A stretch of 64,000 nucleotides of DNA from Anaerosoma tenue (lineage in GTDB: Bacteria > Actinomycetota > Coriobacteriia > Anaerosomatales > Anaerosomataceae): the NCBI RefSeq assembly GCF_023161965.1, contig NZ_JALNTY010000002.1, positions 78,018 to 142,017 of the forward strand. The letters are read 5' to 3'. Made by a program: the position numbers and the translations under genes. This document shows positions 8,418 to 16,973 of this stretch, one piece after another. The notes under the pieces are model-generated. The model saw only the letters and a list, made by a program, of their open reading frames with translations. It made no database searches and was not told the origin of the DNA. Each line of letters starts with the position of its first letter. Positions within the stretch are counted from its first letter, which is position 1.

Positions 8418-9980
8418 CTATACCTCGTCGTAGATACGCGGGAACAGGGACTCGCCTTTGGTGACGGGCGAGCCCTCGGACAGGCCTCCCCATTCGGCTG
8501 CCTGAAGGATATCGTCCACTGCTGTGATATCCCCGAGGCCGAGGCGACGCCACACCTCCGCGGACGTCGCGGGCATCACCGGGGCCGTGAACAGCGCGGA
8601 GATACGCACCGCCTCGAGGGCGTTGTACAGCACCGCGGCCAGCCGCTCGGTATCACCCTCCTTGGCCAGAGTCCAGGGAGCGCTGTTCTCGATGTAGCGG
8701 TTCGCGTACTTGATCAGCTCCCAGGCGCTCTCGAGCGCTGCCGAGTAGTCCAGGCGCGACATGTGGTCCTCGTACGTCTCGGGCAGCTTGCCGGCGATCG
8801 CGCGCATCGTCGCATCCTCGTCGGTCTCTCGTGAGAGGTCGGGCGCGGCGGGCGCGAAGCCGTCGAAGTACTTCTCGGTCATGTTGAAGAGGCGCGAGCA
8901 CAGGTTGCCCCAGTCGTTGGCGAGGTCACCGTTGTAGCGCTGGACCATGCTTTCCATCGAGATGGACCCGTCATGGCCGAACGAGACATCCCGCAGGAAG
9001 TAGTAGCGGTACGCATCCACGCCGAACCGCTCCACGAGCGAGGCGGGTGTCTGTGCGTTCCCCTTGGACTTGCTCATCTTCTCACCCTTGGTGAGCAGGA
9101 ACCCGTGAGCGAAGACGCTCTTGGGGGGCTCGATGCCGGCCGCCATGAGCATCGCGGGCCAGATCACGCAGTGGAAGCGGATGATGTCCTTGCCTACGAA
9201 GTTGTAGTCGGCCGGCCAGTAGCGCTCGAAGCGCTCGATGTCGGCGGGGTCATCGCTGCCATAGCCAAGCGCCGTGATGTAGTTGAGGAGGGCGTCGATC
9301 CAGACGTAGGTGACGTGCCCTTCGGCGAAGGGGATCGGAACCCCCCAGGAGAACGTGGTGCGGGAGATGGAGAGGTCCCGCAGGCCACCCTGCACGAACG
9401 AGACGACCTCGTTGCGGCGCGTCTCAGGCTGCACGAACGCCGGGTTGGCCGCGTAGAAGTCCAGGAGCGGCTGCTGGAACTCGGAGAGCTTGAAGAACCA
9501 GTTGTCCTCACGGATGAACTTGACCTCGCGCCCGCACTGGGGGCAGATGCCGGGCTCCTCGAGCTGGTCGGCGGTCCAGTAGGTCTCGTCCGGAACGCAG
9601 TACCAGCCCTCGTAGTGGCCCTGGTAGAGGTAGCCGTCATCGTGCAGCTTCTGCCAGAAGGCCTGCACGCCACGCTTGTGGCGCTCCTCTGTGGTGCGGA
9701 TGAAATCGTCGTACGAGATGTCGAGCATCCGCCACGCCTCGGTGAACTTGGGAGCGATCGAGTCGACCCACTCCTGAGGCGACACGCCGTGCTCCTCGGC
9801 AGCCTGTGCGATCTTCTGACCATGCTCATCGAGTCCTGTGAGGAAACGGACGTCGTGGCCGGTCATCCGCCGGTAGCGCGCGATCGCGTCGGCGGCGACC
9901 GTGGTATACGCGGTGCCAAGGTGTGGTTCGGCGTTGACGTAGTAGATAGGCGTAGTGACGTAGAATGGCGCCTTGCTCAC
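8418..9980 (-). CDS. metG: Methionyl-tRNA synthetase
   Basis: 520 residues from a GTG. HIGH motif variant PHLG in TTPIYYVNAEPHLGTAYT and the KMSKSKGN signature (GEKMSKSKGNAQTP) are present. There is a zinc knuckle CPQCG (around GICPQCGREVKF) with a single CxxC, the Bacillus/Thermus short form. No C-terminal tRNA-binding OB domain is attached. Charges initiator and elongator tRNA-Met. Divergent from the abrB-like gene, with a ~116 bp shared upstream region. Confidence 0.96.
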   Translation of the reverse strand: MSKAPFYVTTPIYYVNAEPHLGTAYTTVAADAIARYRRMTGHDVRFLTGLDEHGQKIAQAAEEHGVSPQEWVDSIAPKFTEAWRMLDISYDDFIRTTEERHKRGVQAFWQKLHDDGYLYQGHYEGWYCVPDETYWTADQLEEPGICPQCGREVKFIREDNWFFKLSEFQQPLLDFYAANPAFVQPETRRNEVVSFVQGGLRDLSISRTTFSWGVPIPFAEGHVTYVWIDALLNYITALGYGSDDPADIERFERYWPADYNFVGKDIIRFHCVIWPAMLMAAGIEPPKSVFAHGFLLTKGEKMSKSKGNAQTPASLVERFGVDAYRYYFLRDVSFGHDGSISMESMVQRYNGDLANDWGNLCSRLFNMTEKYFDGFAPAAPDLSRETDEDATMRAIAGKLPETYEDHMSRLDYSAALESAWELIKYANRYIENSAPWTLAKEGDTERLAAVLYNALEAVRISALFTAPVMPATSAEVWRRLGLGDITAVDDILQAAEWGGLSEGSPVTKGESLFPRIYDEV

Positions 9981-10096
9981 CGGTTGTTACCTCATCTCCG
10001 GTATGGGTATTTATGGAAGCGACTCCATATCCTGCAGACAGTCCCACATCATACCGCACCGTATGGTGCGAGCTCTCGACAGAGGGAGATGGTCCG

Positions 10097-10339
10097 ATGA
10101 ACGACACCGGGATAGTGCGCCGGGTGGACGACCTCGGCCGCATCGTCATACCGATGGAGCTGCGACGGACGCTGGGTATCCACGTGAAAGACCCGATCTC
10201 GATATCCGTGGACGGTGAACGCATCATCCTCGAGCGATACCGCGAATCGTGCGTGATATGCGGGAGCGAGGACGACGTGAGGACCGTGAAGGAGCGTCCC
10301 GTGTGCGCGGCCTGCATCGCCGATATCAAGCGACGCTAG
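10097..10339 (+). CDS. AbrB/SpoVT-type transition-state regulator with zinc-finger tail
   Basis: 80 residues. Residues 5-45 are a SpoVT-AbrB swapped-hairpin DNA-binding domain (GIVRRVDDLGRIVIPMELRRTLGI). The C-terminal half has two CxxC pairs (CVICGSE and CAACIAD), predicting a small zinc ribbon as in Bacillus Abh/AbrB relatives. Preceded by GGGAGAT. Divergent from metG, as abrB is in Bacillus. Confidence 0.92.
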   Translation: MNDTGIVRRVDDLGRIVIPMELRRTLGIHVKDPISISVDGERIILERYRESCVICGSEDDVRTVKERPVCAACIADIKRR

Positions 10340-10351
10340 GCGTGTAGGCTC

Positions 10352-11188
10352 CTAGCCGAGAGAGATGCGATAGACATCGTTGCGGGGCAGGCCGAACTCG
10401 CTGGCGGCCGCCCTCACGGCATCGCGACGCGAGAGGCCCGTCGATTCGAGCTCGCGCAGCCGATCTGCCACCGCCTCCTCGTCGATCGCCAGCTGCGCGG
10501 GAGCGCGTGGAGGACCCACGAGGATGACCACCTCGCCCTTGAGCTGCCGCTCGGCGAACAGCCCTGCGAGTTCGCCGATCTCGGCACGCGCAACCTCCTC
10601 ATGAAGCTTCGTCAGCTCCCTGGCGAGCGCCGCCGCACGCCCGGGGAACGCCTCCGCCAGAGAAGCAAGCGTAGCGGCCGCGCGACCGGGAGACTCGTAG
10701 AAGACGAGCGTGGCATCCAGGTCGATCAGTCTCTTGAGCGCCCTTGAACGCTCACCCGCCTTCCGCGGGAGGAAGCCGCCGAAGTAGAACGAGTGCGCGG
10801 GCAGTCCGCTCGCAACGAGTGCGGTGAGGATAGCGGACGCGCCCGGCAGCACCTCCACGGGCACTCCGGCCTCCAGGCAGCCGTCCACGAGGTCTTCGCC
10901 AGGATCCGAGATGCCCGGCATGCCCGCGTCAGACACGAGCGCGATGCGCTCGCCTCGCTCCATGCGGTCCACCAGCTCCGGCGTCTTCGCCATGCGGTTG
11001 TGCTCGTGGTACGCCTCAAGGGGCGTGTGGATGTCGTATCGCGAAAGCATCTTGCGGGTCACCCGCGTGTCCTCGGCGGCGATCACATCCGCGGTACGAA
11101 GCGCGTCAAGGACGCGGAGCGTCACATCGCCCAGGTTGCCGATGGGCGTGGCGCAGACGAGCAGGCGTCCCTGTGCTCCTTCACTCAT
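10352..11188 (-). CDS. rsmI: 16S rRNA (cytidine1402-2'-O)-methyltransferase
   Basis: 278 residues; tetrapyrrole-methylase fold. Motifs LLVCATPIGNLGDVTLR, AAEDTRVTRKML and VSDAGMPGISDPG are diagnostic of RsmI. It methylates the 2'-OH of C1402 in 16S rRNA using SAM. The start ATG overlaps the stop of the upstream membrane-protein gene by eight bases, implying coupling. Convergent with the abrB-like gene. Confidence 0.95.
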   Translation of the reverse strand: MSEGAQGRLLVCATPIGNLGDVTLRVLDALRTADVIAAEDTRVTRKMLSRYDIHTPLEAYHEHNRMAKTPELVDRMERGERIALVSDAGMPGISDPGEDLVDGCLEAGVPVEVLPGASAILTALVASGLPAHSFYFGGFLPRKAGERSRALKRLIDLDATLVFYESPGRAAATLASLAEAFPGRAAALARELTKLHEEVARAEIGELAGLFAERQLKGEVVILVGPPRAPAQLAIDEEAVADRLRELESTGLSRRDAVRAAASEFGLPRNDVYRISLG

Positions 11189-12194
11189 CGCCGGGCGGCA
11201 TATCCGGCTGCTGCGGCTGCGGATCCGATTGCGGAGGCAAGGTCTCCGCCGTCGGGGGCGCATATGCGGGCGGCGCATATGCGGATGCAGCAGTCGCCGT
11301 GACCGGCTCCAGGCCGGCCAGCTTGCGGAAGAACAGCGTCCAGGCCGAGTGCACGAACGTCGCGTAGATCGCGTTGGGCACCATCAGTACGAGTATGAGC
11401 AGCAGTCCGAGCAATGCGGCCAGCGCATACTGCTCCCCTATGGCCAGGAACACGATGGCGATGGCCACCGGCACCACGACGATCGCTATGGCCACGCCGT
11501 ACGCAACGCCTGGCAGCAGCATCACCAGCCAGAAGACGAATAGCCCCTTCTTAGCCCACAGGTCGTTCCACGCCTGCTTGATCGCCACTCCGAAGGTCAT
11601 GTCGCGCAGCACACCGTAACGGATCGCAACGGGCGAGATGATGCCGATGATGAACGCCGCCGCGATGAGCACCACGATGAGCAGCGGAGCGACGAAGCAG
11701 AGGCCGGCGCTGCCGGCCGCCACACCGAACGAGTTGTCGGAGGCGAGTCCGCCTGCGGTCGAGGCAAGCGCGACCATGGAGAACACGAGCACTATCGCGA
11801 GCAACGGGAGCCCGAGGACGAACTGGACCATGAAGGTCCGTCCCCACTTGGCGAACCCTACCGACCACGCGTCCCCCAGGGCGGGGGTCCGGCCCTCAGC
11901 GGCTTCGTTGGTCCCGTGGGCGATGCCGCCCTGAGCCGCGATCCCGAGGATCCACAGCGCGATGCCGACGATGAGGAGCGCGCCTAGGAGGATAAGGACG
12001 AGCCCGAAGTTGGTCTCAAGCCAGCGACCGAACTGGTCACCGGTCCGACCGAAGTCGTCGGAGCCTGTCTGGTAGCTGCTGCCTCCCGAACTCCCGCCCC
12101 CGCCCATCGCGCCGGCGAAGAGACCCAGTATCCAGAGCGCCTTGTAGCGCCAGGTGATGTTCCACGCACGCTTCAGCAGGTCGAAGTAGTCCAC
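11181..12194 (-). CDS. Multi-pass membrane protein of unknown function
   Basis: 337 residues, not assigned to a named family with confidence. After a short amphipathic start (MDYFDLLKRAWNITWRYKALWILGLFAGAMG) there is a Gly/Ser-rich loop, then about five further hydrophobic segments. The C-terminus is Pro/Ala/Gln-rich (AYAPPAYAPPTAETLPPQ) and probably cytoplasmic. The architecture recalls bacterial membrane proteins that begin with a conserved W-rich helix. It overlaps rsmI by eight bases. Confidence 0.7.
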   Translation of the reverse strand: MDYFDLLKRAWNITWRYKALWILGLFAGAMGGGGSSGGSSYQTGSDDFGRTGDQFGRWLETNFGLVLILLGALLIVGIALWILGIAAQGGIAHGTNEAAEGRTPALGDAWSVGFAKWGRTFMVQFVLGLPLLAIVLVFSMVALASTAGGLASDNSFGVAAGSAGLCFVAPLLIVVLIAAAFIIGIISPVAIRYGVLRDMTFGVAIKQAWNDLWAKKGLFVFWLVMLLPGVAYGVAIAIVVVPVAIAIVFLAIGEQYALAALLGLLLILVLMVPNAIYATFVHSAWTLFFRKLAGLEPVTATAASAYAPPAYAPPTAETLPPQSDPQPQQPDMPPGDE

Positions 12195-12227
12195 GTCGAG
12201 CTCCTGTCCGTCTCTTGTCGGTGATGC

Positions 12228-13358
12228 CTAATCGACGCGCACCAGTTCGTACTCGCGCGTACCGAGCCCCATCTCTTCTGCATATCGTATCGCGTGGGTA
12301 CCGTCCACACCGGTGATCGCCACGAACTTGTCGTCACCCGCGGCAAGACCTTCGCCACGCGAGCCGGCGAGCCCGGTCGCTTCGGTAACGAGATCGTACG
12401 CGGCCTGCTCGATCGCCACGATGTCCGTGGAGGCGAGGATGCCTATATCGGGCACCACGGGCGCATCCGAGAACTCGAAGCAGTCGCAGTCGGGGGTGAC
12501 GAGCGTGACGAACGATACGTAGACGATCTTGCCGTCCTTGCCATCCAGAGCGCCGGCCACATGCTCGACGATCTTCTCCTGGATGCTCGTGGCATCGGTC
12601 TTCCACTGCGTCGCGATCGCCCCGTACGGACACGCCGCGACGCACTCGCCACAGCCGTAGCACACCGAGTAGTCGACCACGGCGTACGAGTCCGGACCGA
12701 TCGTGATGGCGTCCACCGGGCACCACCGGACGCAACGCCCGCATGCCGTGCACGCATCCGGCGTCACCTCCGGACGGAAGTCGGCGTGCATACGCTGTTT
12801 GGCCGAGCGGGAACCCAGACCCATACCCACGTTCTTGAGCGCGCCGCCAAAGCCCGTGGCCTCGTGGCCCTTCACGTGCGTCACCACGACCATCGCGTCG
12901 GCATGCACGGCAGCCGAGCCGATGCGCACCGAGTCGAAGTGGCGACCCTTGACCGGGATATCGATAGCGTCGCGCCCGTCGAGACCGTCGGCGATGATGA
13001 GCGGCGCATCCACCGTCGCGAACGAGAAGCCGTTGTGTATCGCACACGCGAGATGGTCCACGGCATTCGCGCGCTCGCCACGATAGAGGGTGTTCGCGTC
13101 GGTCAGGAACGGCTTGCCTCCGGCGTCACGCACCCTTCTGACCACCTCGCGCAGGAACACCGGGTGGACGAATCCTGTGTTCCCCTGCTCCCCGAAGTGC
13201 AGCTTGACCGCCACCAGATCGCCCTCGGCGATCGCCCCTCCGAGTCCTGCCCTGCCGAGGAGCCCGCCCATGCGCGCCACCATGCTGCGCTTCATGCGCG
13301 AACGCATCGGCGCGAAGAACACCTGTGCGGACGCCTTCTCCGTACCCGCGGCGCTCAT
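12228..13358 (-). CDS. DUF362 protein with two [4Fe-4S] ferredoxin clusters
   Basis: 376 residues. An N-terminal and central DUF362 domain (VAVKLHFGEQGNTGFVHPVFLREVV; VVTHVKGHEATGFGGALKNVGMG) encloses a ferredoxin insert with two CX2CX2CX3C motifs: CTACGRCVRWCP and CYGCGECVAACP. Family members are common in anaerobes, and their reaction is not established. It overlaps the downstream-named ROK gene by four bases (ATGA), so the two genes are coupled. Confidence 0.88.
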   Translation of the reverse strand: MSAAGTEKASAQVFFAPMRSRMKRSMVARMGGLLGRAGLGGAIAEGDLVAVKLHFGEQGNTGFVHPVFLREVVRRVRDAGGKPFLTDANTLYRGERANAVDHLACAIHNGFSFATVDAPLIIADGLDGRDAIDIPVKGRHFDSVRIGSAAVHADAMVVVTHVKGHEATGFGGALKNVGMGLGSRSAKQRMHADFRPEVTPDACTACGRCVRWCPVDAITIGPDSYAVVDYSVCYGCGECVAACPYGAIATQWKTDATSIQEKIVEHVAGALDGKDGKIVYVSFVTLVTPDCDCFEFSDAPVVPDIGILASTDIVAIEQAAYDLVTEATGLAGSRGEGLAAGDDKFVAITGVDGTHAIRYAEEMGLGTREYELVRVD

Positions 13359-14332
13359 CGCTGTATCCCCTCGCGCGAATCGTGCTCGTCGAACGCGAGC
13401 GCCGCAGCGCCGAGCATTCCCGCGTCATTACCGAGTTCGGCCTGGACCACCCGCACGTCGCGTCGACCAGCCAACGCCTCCGCATCGATCATCTCGGCGG
13501 CGCGTTCTACCAGGAAGCCGCACGACTCACCCACGCCGCCACCCACGATGACGAGCCGCGGGTTGAGCAGGTTGACGACTCCCACGAGCGCCCGTCCGAG
13601 CACCTCTCCCGCCTCGAGCAGGATCGTCCGCGCGTCCTCGTCGCCCGCGAGAGCGGCCTCGATCACATGCTCAGCGGTGATCTGCTCCGCATCGCCGCCG
13701 GCCGCCTCGCGCAGGGTGTGGGCACGGAACGCCCGCGCGGCTTCTCTTCCGCGCGCCGCAAGGGCGGGGCGCCCCACGAACGACTCGAGATGACCGGTAC
13801 CGCCACACGGGCAGGGCGGCCCGTCGAGGTCGACCACCATGTGGCCGATCTCAGCGGCGAGACCGCGCGACCCCCGATAGGGTTCTCCGTTGAAGAACAG
13901 CGATCCGCCGACGCCCGTGCCGAGCGTGATCATCACGAAGTCGCGGGCCTTCTTGCCCGCCCCGAACCTGCTCTCGCCGATCCCGGCGCAGTTGCTGTCG
14001 TTGTCGATCGTCACGGAGTGGCGTACCCGTGACATGATCAGCGAACGCATATCCACGCCATTGAGGGGGAGGTTGGTGCAGAACTCCACAGACTGCTTGA
14101 GGAAATCGATCTGCGCCGGCAGCCCGACGCCGATCCCGGCGATCTCGGACGGATGGACGCCTGATGACACGTCTTCGATGAGCTCGATGATCGCATCCAC
14201 GATCGCGAACGGTCCGGCGTCCCTGGGGGTGAGCGTACGGACCTCCTTGACGATCCTGCCCTTGCGCTCGACGAGCCCGGCGGCCACTCTCGTGCCGCCG
14301 ACATCGACGCCGACTGCGTAGGACGTTCGCAT
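13355..14332 (-). CDS. ROK-family sugar kinase (probable glucokinase)
   Basis: 325 residues. The ATP-phosphate loop VGVDVGGTRVAAGLV is at the N-terminus, IDNDSNCAGIGE holds the catalytic Asp, and TLGTGVGGSLFFNG follows. The ROK zinc motif is CPCGGTGHLESFVG, with His where the usual CxCGxxGC motif has its last Cys; this is tolerated in some members. Likely phosphorylates glucose with ATP in the cytoplasm. Good ribosome site GGGAGG before the ATG. Transcribed ahead of the DUF362 gene. Confidence 0.88.
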   Translation of the reverse strand: MRTSYAVGVDVGGTRVAAGLVERKGRIVKEVRTLTPRDAGPFAIVDAIIELIEDVSSGVHPSEIAGIGVGLPAQIDFLKQSVEFCTNLPLNGVDMRSLIMSRVRHSVTIDNDSNCAGIGESRFGAGKKARDFVMITLGTGVGGSLFFNGEPYRGSRGLAAEIGHMVVDLDGPPCPCGGTGHLESFVGRPALAARGREAARAFRAHTLREAAGGDAEQITAEHVIEAALAGDEDARTILLEAGEVLGRALVGVVNLLNPRLVIVGGGVGESCGFLVERAAEMIDAEALAGRRDVRVVQAELGNDAGMLGAAALAFDEHDSREGIQR

Positions 14333-14408
14333 GCCTATCTACCTCCCGGGCTTGGAAGAGCCGATACCGACCCTCCGTCGATGATACCAGCAGGCGCCGA
14401 CAGCCCGG

Positions 14409-14903
14409 TCAGTAGTCCCAGACCACGCCGCGGCTCTTGATGATCCCCAGGTCGCGCATCGCCTCGAACATGCGCGCTTCCGGCACACCGAACAGCCCGG
14501 CCAGATAGCGGTAGTCGTTGAACCACTTCTGGGCCTGGTCGCGGACTATGAAGCCCGGGGTCGTGAACTCGGCCGCCATGAGATCGGCCACCTTGTGGTC
14601 GCGCTCCCGGTCGCGAGGATACGACTCCTCGGGATCGTTGATGACGACGAGGACATGGGCAAGCACGTGGCCGAGCCCCAGTTGGCGCACCCCGATGGGC
14701 CGTGACGAGTTGAGCAGTATCGCGGGGAGACCGTCTTCGTAGATCAGCGCCGCGTTGAACCACGGCGGGAGGGACAACGTACGGACGGGTATGCCGAGAT
14801 GAGAGGCGACCGTCTCCAGCGCGATCGGCGGCTCGCTCACACCGGCCGCGCGGAGCTCGTCTTCAACGAGCTGACGGTAGTATGCATCGCTGCGAAGTGT
14901 CAC
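14409..14903 (-). CDS. ImmA/IrrE-like domain protein lacking the catalytic Glu
   Basis: 164 residues from a GTG preceded by AGAAGG. The layout resembles ImmA/IrrE zinc peptidases: an N-terminal helical part (ETVASHLGIPVRTLSLPPWFNAALIYEDGLPAILLNSS), then the helix where HExxH should be, then the helix DHKVADLMAAEFTTP. The motif reads H-V-L-A-H (GLGHVLAHVLVV), keeping both His but replacing the Glu with Val, so proteolysis is unlikely. The C-terminal third resembles the winged part that follows in this family. Its function may be ligand or partner sensing. Divergent from the HEAT-repeat gene. Confidence 0.7.
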   Translation of the reverse strand: MTLRSDAYYRQLVEDELRAAGVSEPPIALETVASHLGIPVRTLSLPPWFNAALIYEDGLPAILLNSSRPIGVRQLGLGHVLAHVLVVINDPEESYPRDRERDHKVADLMAAEFTTPGFIVRDQAQKWFNDYRYLAGLFGVPEARMFEAMRDLGIIKSRGVVWDY

Positions 14904-15044
14904 GAACACCCTTCTGACCGCCGCGATAGGGAATACGATATACGTGTTGCCGCGTTTCCGGAACGAGTCACACAGACGCGCGCCGTTTATGCTACGACTG
15001 TTGACGATATACCCACAGGCCCCGGAGATGCGAGAGGAGGAGCC

Positions 15045-16973
15045 ATGGAGCACCCGACCGGAACGCTTCCCGCGCGAGCCGAGGACCTGCTCCGCATGCT
15101 TGCGTCCGCACTCGGGGCCGTGCGCCTGTACCCCCCCGCCAGCCCGCTTCGCAATGAAGCCATCGCGCGCTTCATCACTGCCGCTCGCGACCTCACCGCC
15201 GCCCATGGCGCGCTCCAGTACCGGGTGGACCGCAACCGCTTCATCATCGGGGACACGCCGGTGGGAGCGACCCTCCCCTCGGTCGTGGGACTCGCCGAGA
15301 CGCTCCACCGGCTTCAAGTGGGACAGATGATCGTGGCTCCCGACCTCACGGACGCCGAGCTTATACGCTTCCTCGATGTCATCAGCGGCGACTCCGCGGC
15401 CGTGCGTGGGTCGGGCGGCATCCGGAAGGCGCTGATCGACGCGGGTGTGGAGAACATCGCGGTTGTGGAGGTGACGCTGCGCGCCTCGACCGAGGAAGGT
15501 ATCCTCGGCCTCGACCTCACCGCCGCGCCGCTCACCGAGATCGCTCCCGAGATCGCCTCCGCTTCCGCTTCATGGGCCGACGCCGTAGCGGCCGGTGACC
15601 CGCCGGCCGATGCTGTCGCCGACGCGATCGAACGGCTGGAGCCCGCCGCCCGGGACCTCGCGCTGACCCGGTGCGCGGAGGCGCTCCGGTTCCTCGATGA
15701 GGCGACACGAGCGTCGCTTCTGGAGGCAGCACTCCACGCGAGCCCGGCCGGAGAGACGATGTCGGGGATGCTCGACGTGATCGCGCACATCCCGCCCGCC
15801 GCGCTCGCGCGACTGCTGCGCGTGGTGTCACAGATGAACGGGGACACCCCCGAAGGCATCCTCGGCGGGCTCGATCTTCCCCCCGAGGTCGCGGAAGAGG
15901 TCGCAGCGCTCCTCAGGCCCTCGCCACAGTCGGATGAGGAGCGGGGCGTACCGGCCGAGGCCCACGTAGAGGCCATGGCCTCCGAGGTGGCCGGCGCCGA
16001 CGAGCACGATGTGTTCGAGCTCGACCGGCTGGTGGCGGGCACCACAGCACGCGACGCTGCGGCTCGCGGCCTGGACACCGCCATCGAGATCGCGCGGCTC
16101 AGGCCCACCGAGGAGTCGCTCAAGGCGCTCTCCGAGGCGATCCCCGCCGCAAGCGCGGCGGGAGCGCTCCGGGAGATCGCCGAGGCCGTCGGACTCCTGG
16201 ACGAGTGCGCCCAGGACCCCGGACTCGCGGTCGCGGCCCGCGCGGCGCGGGAACCGCTGGCGGATCCGACGCTCGCCAGGGAGAGCGTCCGCCAGCTGAG
16301 CCTGGACCGGTCCTCGGGCGCGGCGCGCACGGTGCTCGCGGCCACCGGCGCCACCGGGGCCGAGGCGCTGATAGACGCGTACGTGCAGGGCGACGCGGCC
16401 TCGCGTGACCGGATCGTGGCGCTCGTCGAGCCGCTTGCCGAGTTGGTGGCGCCAACGGCAGGACGCATCCTCCGGAACGGGGATCCCGCCACGGCGATCG
16501 CAGCGCTGGCGATGCTCCGCGCGGTCGGCTCACGACGACTCGTGCCCACCGTCGCGCTCGGCCTCGAGCACCTCGACAGCCGTGTGCGGGAGGCCACGGT
16601 GAAGGCGCTCTCGTCCATCCAGGGGACCGAGAGCGTCAAGATGCTCGAGCGTTGCCTCGGCCATTGGGACCCCGAGACCCGGCGGGCGGCGGCACGCCAC
16701 ATCGGCGAGGCGCGAGTGGACGAGGCGGTGCCCGCGCTCGTGAAGGTGCTCTCCTCATCGGAGATGAATGAGAGGAACTACGAGCTCAAGAAAGAAGTAC
16801 TCAAGAGTCTGGAGGTCCTGCGCTCGGATCGCGCCGTCCCCGCACTGCAGCGCCTCGCGTCGCGACGTGTGGTGTTCGGCAAGAAGCACCGTGAACTGCG
16901 GTACCTGGCGCAACGAGCCCTCGATGCGATCGAAGGCCGGGCCCGCTCCGACAGAAGGGGGAGTACCGAGTGA
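15045..16973 (+). CDS. HEAT-repeat protein with N-terminal domain shared with the next gene
   Basis: 642 residues. Residues ~10-110 form a domain (LLRMLASALGAVRLYPPASPL ... LDVIS) with clear similarity to the N-terminus of the following HD-GYP protein. A long Ala/Glu-rich helical middle follows. Residues ~500-630 contain HEAT-type repeats (LEHLDSRVREATVKALSSI; CLGHWDPETRRAAARHIGEA; VPALVKVL). No catalytic motif or signal peptide is seen, so a scaffold or interaction role is inferred. The ATG follows a strong AGAGGAGGAG. Its stop overlaps the next start (GTGA). Confidence 0.75.
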   Translation: MEHPTGTLPARAEDLLRMLASALGAVRLYPPASPLRNEAIARFITAARDLTAAHGALQYRVDRNRFIIGDTPVGATLPSVVGLAETLHRLQVGQMIVAPDLTDAELIRFLDVISGDSAAVRGSGGIRKALIDAGVENIAVVEVTLRASTEEGILGLDLTAAPLTEIAPEIASASASWADAVAAGDPPADAVADAIERLEPAARDLALTRCAEALRFLDEATRASLLEAALHASPAGETMSGMLDVIAHIPPAALARLLRVVSQMNGDTPEGILGGLDLPPEVAEEVAALLRPSPQSDEERGVPAEAHVEAMASEVAGADEHDVFELDRLVAGTTARDAAARGLDTAIEIARLRPTEESLKALSEAIPAASAAGALREIAEAVGLLDECAQDPGLAVAARAAREPLADPTLARESVRQLSLDRSSGAARTVLAATGATGAEALIDAYVQGDAASRDRIVALVEPLAELVAPTAGRILRNGDPATAIAALAMLRAVGSRRLVPTVALGLEHLDSRVREATVKALSSIQGTESVKMLERCLGHWDPETRRAAARHIGEARVDEAVPALVKVLSSSEMNERNYELKKEVLKSLEVLRSDRAVPALQRLASRRVVFGKKHRELRYLAQRALDAIEGRARSDRRGSTE

